Below the pieces are notes generated by a model, which did no database searches, was not told the DNA's origin, and saw nothing but the letters and a program-made list of their open reading frames with translations. The position numbers were made by a program, and so were the translations under genes. A stretch of DNA of 16,762 bases from an uncultured Eubacteriales bacterium (GTDB lineage Bacteria > Bacillota > Clostridia > Oscillospirales > Acutalibacteraceae): NCBI GenBank assembly GCA_934725345.1, contig CAKVBG010000021.1:1-16762 (forward strand), given 5' to 3'. This document shows, in pieces, positions 13,818 through 16,762 of this stretch (the stretch's first letter is position 1; each line of letters starts with the position of its first letter).

Positions 13818-15086
13818 TTATTTTATGATATCCGTGCCCATATATTTTTTAAGTGCTTCTGGAATCTTAACAGTGCCGTCTTTCTGTTGATAGTTTTCAA
13901 GAATTGCAGCAACTGTGCGTCCTACGGCTAAACCTGAACCATTGAGCGTATGCACGAGCTGAGCTTTATCTTTAGGAGTATTTTTATATCTAGCTTGTAG
14001 TCTGCGAGCCTGATAGGCTTCAAAGTTTGAACAAGAAGAAATTTCAACATACCTATTATACGACGGCATCCAAACTTCAATATCATAAGTTTTAGCTGAA
14101 CAGAATCCTATATCACCTGTGCATAGGCATACAACTCTATAAGGAAGTCCTAAAACTTGAAGTAAACGCTCTGCATCAAGCGTGAGGCTCTCGAGTTCTT
14201 TGTAAGAGTCTTCTGGTTTACAAAACTTAACAAGTTCTACTTTATTAAACTGATGCTGTCTGATAAGACCTCTGGTGTCGCGTCCCGCAGAGCCCGCTTC
14301 AGATCTAAAACAAGCCGAATATGCACAATATTTAATTGGTAATTTATCGCCTTCTAAAATTTCATCTCGGTGCAAATTTGTAACGGGAACTTCAGCGGTT
14401 GGTATTAGATAATAATCAAGCTCTTCTAATTTAAAACCATTATCGAATTTTGGCAATTGACCTGTGCCATAAAGCGAGTCTGAGTTCACTATATATGGAG
14501 GTAGAATTTCAGTATATCCATTTGAAGTGTGTGTGTCTAAGAAAAAGTTTATAACCGCTCTTTCAAGACGTGCACCTAAATTTTTATAAAAGTGAAACCT
14601 TGCACCTGTAACTTTGGCTGCACGCTCGGGATCCAAAATGTTTAAATTCTTGCCAATTTCCCAATGAGGAAGAGGCTCAAAATCAAATTTAGGAACTTCT
14701 CCATGTTTTCTTATCTCTAAATTCTGAGAATCATCCTTGCCCACAGGAACTTCACTATTCGGCACATTAGGAATAGAAAGCAGAATGTCCCGTTCGTTTT
14801 TTTCAAGTTCAGTTACTTTATTTTTTAATTCAGAAATCTTATTTGATAACGCTTTCATATCGGCCATAACTTTAGAGATGTCTTCTCCGGCCTTTTTGAG
14901 TTCGGGAATTTTTTTATTCATTGAATTTTGAAGTGATTTTTCCTTTTCCATATCACTCAAGGCGCTACGTCTGAGGTCATCTATTTTTAGTACTTCATCA
15001 ATTAGAGCGTCCATATTCTGGCCCCTGTTTTTCATGGCCTCTTTTACTTTTTCTGGGTTTTCTTTAATTACTTTTATATCTAACAT
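13818..15086 (-). CDS. serS: Seryl-tRNA synthetase
   Basis: This class II synthetase charges tRNA-Ser (and tRNA-Sec where present). From ATG 15086, which follows AAGGAG closely, the protein has 422 residues, the normal length; the in-frame TTG at 15104 lies upstream of that site and is rejected. Residues 1-105 form the long antiparallel coiled coil that grips the tRNA-Ser variable arm. The catalytic domain shows TAEVP (230-234), motif 2 [21 protein letters not shown] (from Phe260) and motif 3 GSGLAVGRT (383-391). It begins 21 bases after parB and is probably co-transcribed with it. parA-parB-serS proximity is common near the origin of clostridial chromosomes. Confidence 0.97.
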   Translation of the reverse strand: MLDIKVIKENPEKVKEAMKNRGQNMDALIDEVLKIDDLRRSALSDMEKEKSLQNSMNKKIPELKKAGEDISKVMADMKALSNKISELKNKVTELEKNERDILLSIPNVPNSEVPVGKDDSQNLEIRKHGEVPKFDFEPLPHWEIGKNLNILDPERAAKVTGARFHFYKNLGARLERAVINFFLDTHTSNGYTEILPPYIVNSDSLYGTGQLPKFDNGFKLEELDYYLIPTAEVPVTNLHRDEILEGDKLPIKYCAYSACFRSEAGSAGRDTRGLIRQHQFNKVELVKFCKPEDSYKELESLTLDAERLLQVLGLPYRVVCLCTGDIGFCSAKTYDIEVWMPSYNRYVEISSCSNFEAYQARRLQARYKNTPKDKAQLVHTLNGSGLAVGRTVAAILENYQQKDGTVKIPEALKKYMGTDIIK

Positions 15087-15107
15087 ATGTTTTTCTCCTT
15101 TCAAATT

Positions 15108-15971
15108 CTATAAGTCATTTCGGAAAATCTCGTGGCAAATTTTAGAAAGATCCTCTTTGCCATGAAACTCTATTTTAAGAACTCCTTTGTTTTTTCCGTT
15201 AACGATATTTATTTTCCTGCCGAATTTGCTTTCTAGCTTTCGCTCGATACTTAAAAAGAATTCATCTTGAACTTTTTTCTTTGACTCTGAATGGTTTTCC
15301 TGAGATTGAAGAATCTTTTTAACAAGCTCCTCTGTTTGTCGAACGCTTAATTTTTGGGAAATAACAACAGAAAGCGCTTGTTCAATTGCTTCATGTGAGC
15401 CTAAAGATAAAAGGGCTCGAGCGTGTCCAGGTGTTATCTCGTTGTTTTCCAGTTTCTCTATAGCTCCTTTGGGAAGCTCCAATAGTCTTAAAGTATTGGC
15501 GATATGCGACCTAGATTTACCCAAATTTTTAGAAAGCTCTTCTTGAGTTAAGTTATATTTTTCAATTAAAAATTTATAACTTTTAGCCTCTTCCACTGCA
15601 CAAAGGTTTTCTCTTTGAAGATTTTCAATAAGTGCCATTTCCATTAATTTTAGGTCATCTACTTCTTTTATAACCACCGGAACTTCATCTAAACCAGCTA
15701 ATTTACTCGCTCTCCACCGCCTTTCACCAGCAATTATCTTGTAGGTACCATCCACGTTAGGACGTACCATAATAGGTTGAATCAAGCCATATTTAGATAT
15801 AGAATCCGCAAGCTCTTGCAAAGAAGAACTATTAAAATTATATCTCGGTTGGCTCGCGTTGGGGATAATCTCTGTTAATTTCAAAGTCACAGGAGTATCT
15901 TTGGTTTCGGAATTATTTTGCATAAATATAAAATCTAATCCTCGACCAAGCCCAGATAATTTGGAACTCAA
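15108..15971 (-). CDS. parB: Chromosome-partitioning protein ParB (Spo0J)
   Basis: This CTP-dependent DNA clamp loads at parS sites and spreads, organising the origin and stimulating ParA. The 287-residue protein has the N-terminal ParA-interacting motif GLGRGLDFIF (7-16), the CTP-binding GERRWR (82-87) and ENLQRENL (116-123) boxes, a helix-turn-helix (about 141-163, TQEELSKNLGKSRSHIANTL) and a C-terminal dimerisation region. The start is TTG at 15971, with GGAG about 10 bases upstream. It begins 18 bases after parA in the same operon. No consensus parS (TGTTTCACGTGAAACA) was seen in the window. Confidence 0.96.
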   Translation of the reverse strand: MSSKLSGLGRGLDFIFMQNNSETKDTPVTLKLTEIIPNASQPRYNFNSSSLQELADSISKYGLIQPIMVRPNVDGTYKIIAGERRWRASKLAGLDEVPVVIKEVDDLKLMEMALIENLQRENLCAVEEAKSYKFLIEKYNLTQEELSKNLGKSRSHIANTLRLLELPKGAIEKLENNEITPGHARALLSLGSHEAIEQALSVVISQKLSVRQTEELVKKILQSQENHSESKKKVQDEFFLSIERKLESKFGRKINIVNGKNKGVLKIEFHGKEDLSKICHEIFRNDL

Positions 15972-15989
15972 AAAACTCTTACTCCTTCC

Positions 15990-16745
15990 TTAAGCCATAA
16001 CTTCCTGCGCAAGACTTATATACGCTTTTGAAGCTCTGTTTGATTTATCAAAATAAACTCCCGGCTTTCCAAATCCCGGTGCTTCAGCTAACTTCACGGA
16101 CCTCGGAATCACAGATTTAAACACTTTTCCTGCAAAACTTTTCTCAACTTCTGCCATAACTTGTTTTGTAAGGTTAAGCCTAGTATCACACATAGTCATC
16201 AAAATACCCTCTATTTCAAATTCAGGGTTATGATGCCGCTTAACTACCTTTATAGTGTTTATGAGTTGAGATAGACCCTCCAACGCATAGTACTCGCACT
16301 GAATTGGAATTATAACCGAATCACTCGCACAAAACGCATTTATGGTTATTATCCCCAGCGATGGCGGACAATCAACTATAATGTAATCAAAATCTTTTTT
16401 TGCGGAGGATATCTTATTTTTAAGTCTGTTTTCTTTCCCTGAAAACAAACTGATACCGGAATCAAGTGCAGCAAGATTTATATGAGATGGAATTAAATAC
16501 AAATTATCAAATTCCGTCTTTTTTATAACCTCGCCTGCATCGGCTTGGTCTTTAAGTAAATCATAAGCAGATTTCTCTACGCTCTTTTTATCAATCCCCA
16601 GACCGCTCGTTGCATTGCCTTGAGGATCTAAATCTATAATTAAAACATTTTTACCACTTTTGCTCATCGAGGCCGCTAAGTTGATACTGGTAGTAGTTTT
16701 ACCAACGCCGCCCTTCTGATTGGAAACAGATATAATTTTTGCCAT
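15990..16745 (-). CDS. parA: Chromosome-partitioning ATPase ParA (Soj)
   Basis: This deviant-Walker ATPase dimerises on DNA and acts with ParB in origin segregation; in Firmicutes it also modulates DnaA. From ATG 16745, preceded by AAGGAG at 6 bases, the 251-residue protein begins MAKIISVSNQKGGVGKTTT, with the P-loop and its signature Lys11 (KGGVGKTT, 11-18), the switch Asp38/Asp40 in IDLDPQGN, and Walker B IIVDCPPSLG (122-131). An in-frame ATG at 16760 lies upstream of the ribosome binding site and is less likely. The gene is complete; its promoter is outside the window. It is the first visible gene of parA-parB-serS. Confidence 0.97.
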   Translation of the reverse strand: MAKIISVSNQKGGVGKTTTSINLAASMSKSGKNVLIIDLDPQGNATSGLGIDKKSVEKSAYDLLKDQADAGEVIKKTEFDNLYLIPSHINLAALDSGISLFSGKENRLKNKISSAKKDFDYIIVDCPPSLGIITINAFCASDSVIIPIQCEYYALEGLSQLINTIKVVKRHHNPEFEIEGILMTMCDTRLNLTKQVMAEVEKSFAGKVFKSVIPRSVKLAEAPGFGKPGVYFDKSNRASKAYISLAQEVMA

Positions 16746-16762
16746 ACTGTTCTCCTTCATAC

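Noticed and set aside
15108..16762. Expected parS site (TGTTTCACGTGAAACA) near parAB.
   Set aside because: No sequence close to the consensus was seen by eye anywhere in the window.
1..16762. CRISPR arrays, insertion sequences, tRNA genes and prophage genes.
   Set aside because: No regularly spaced repeats, transposase, cloverleaf or phage structural gene was found. The only sizeable repeats are the two-copy module at 4065-4375 and 5691-6000.

Overview
The window looks like chromosomal DNA of an AT-rich low-GC Gram-positive bacterium of the class Clostridia (Bacillota). The signs are strong GGAGG-type ribosome binding sites, TTGACA/TATAAT-like promoters, some TTG starts, a parA-parB-serS block of the type usually found near the chromosome origin in clostridia, and a dut / mreB-mreC-mreD-pbp2 / mgsA-like order. 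The genus cannot be named from sequence alone. TGA is used as a stop codon, so the standard bacterial code applies.

Layout, left to right. At 1-286 is an AT-rich spacer with the dus promoter. dus (tRNA-dihydrouridine synthase, + strand) and hisS (- strand) converge and overlap at their stop codons. hisS has a strong promoter and a hairpin in its short 5' UTR. Next come two paralogous minus-strand genes (453 and 470 codons) encoding unrecognised Cys-rich proteins. Each begins with a Nif11-like leader ending in Gly-Gly, followed by a signal-peptide-like segment, and each has its own promoter and terminator. A methylglyoxal-synthase-like gene lacking most catalytic residues follows, then the cell-shape operon mreB-mreC-mreD-pbp2 and dut, all on the minus strand. 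A solitary 5S rRNA gene with its own strong promoter lies on the plus strand. A bidirectional terminator separates it from a minus-strand alpha/beta-hydrolase gene with the same leader / Gly-Gly / hydrophobic-segment architecture as the paralog pair. serS, parB and parA complete the window.

How the genes fit together. The core genes cover tRNA modification and charging (dus, hisS, serS), chromosome segregation (parAB), lateral-wall synthesis (mreBCD, pbp2) and dUTP removal (dut). Three accessory genes sit at the borders of these core blocks. They share an N-terminal design: Nif11-like leader, Gly-Gly, hydrophobic helix, linker, second Gly-rich hydrophobic helix, large C-terminal domain. The C-terminal domains are unrelated (a Cys-rich domain in two, a serine hydrolase in the third), which points to a common sorting module carrying different cargo. 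The paralogs share about 310 bp at roughly 97% identity, covering terminator, promoter and leader start, while the cargo domains have diverged much more. This leader-cargo family is the most interesting content. The inactive-looking MGS protein and two candidate structured RNA regions (about 2667-2813 and 6569-6640) come next.
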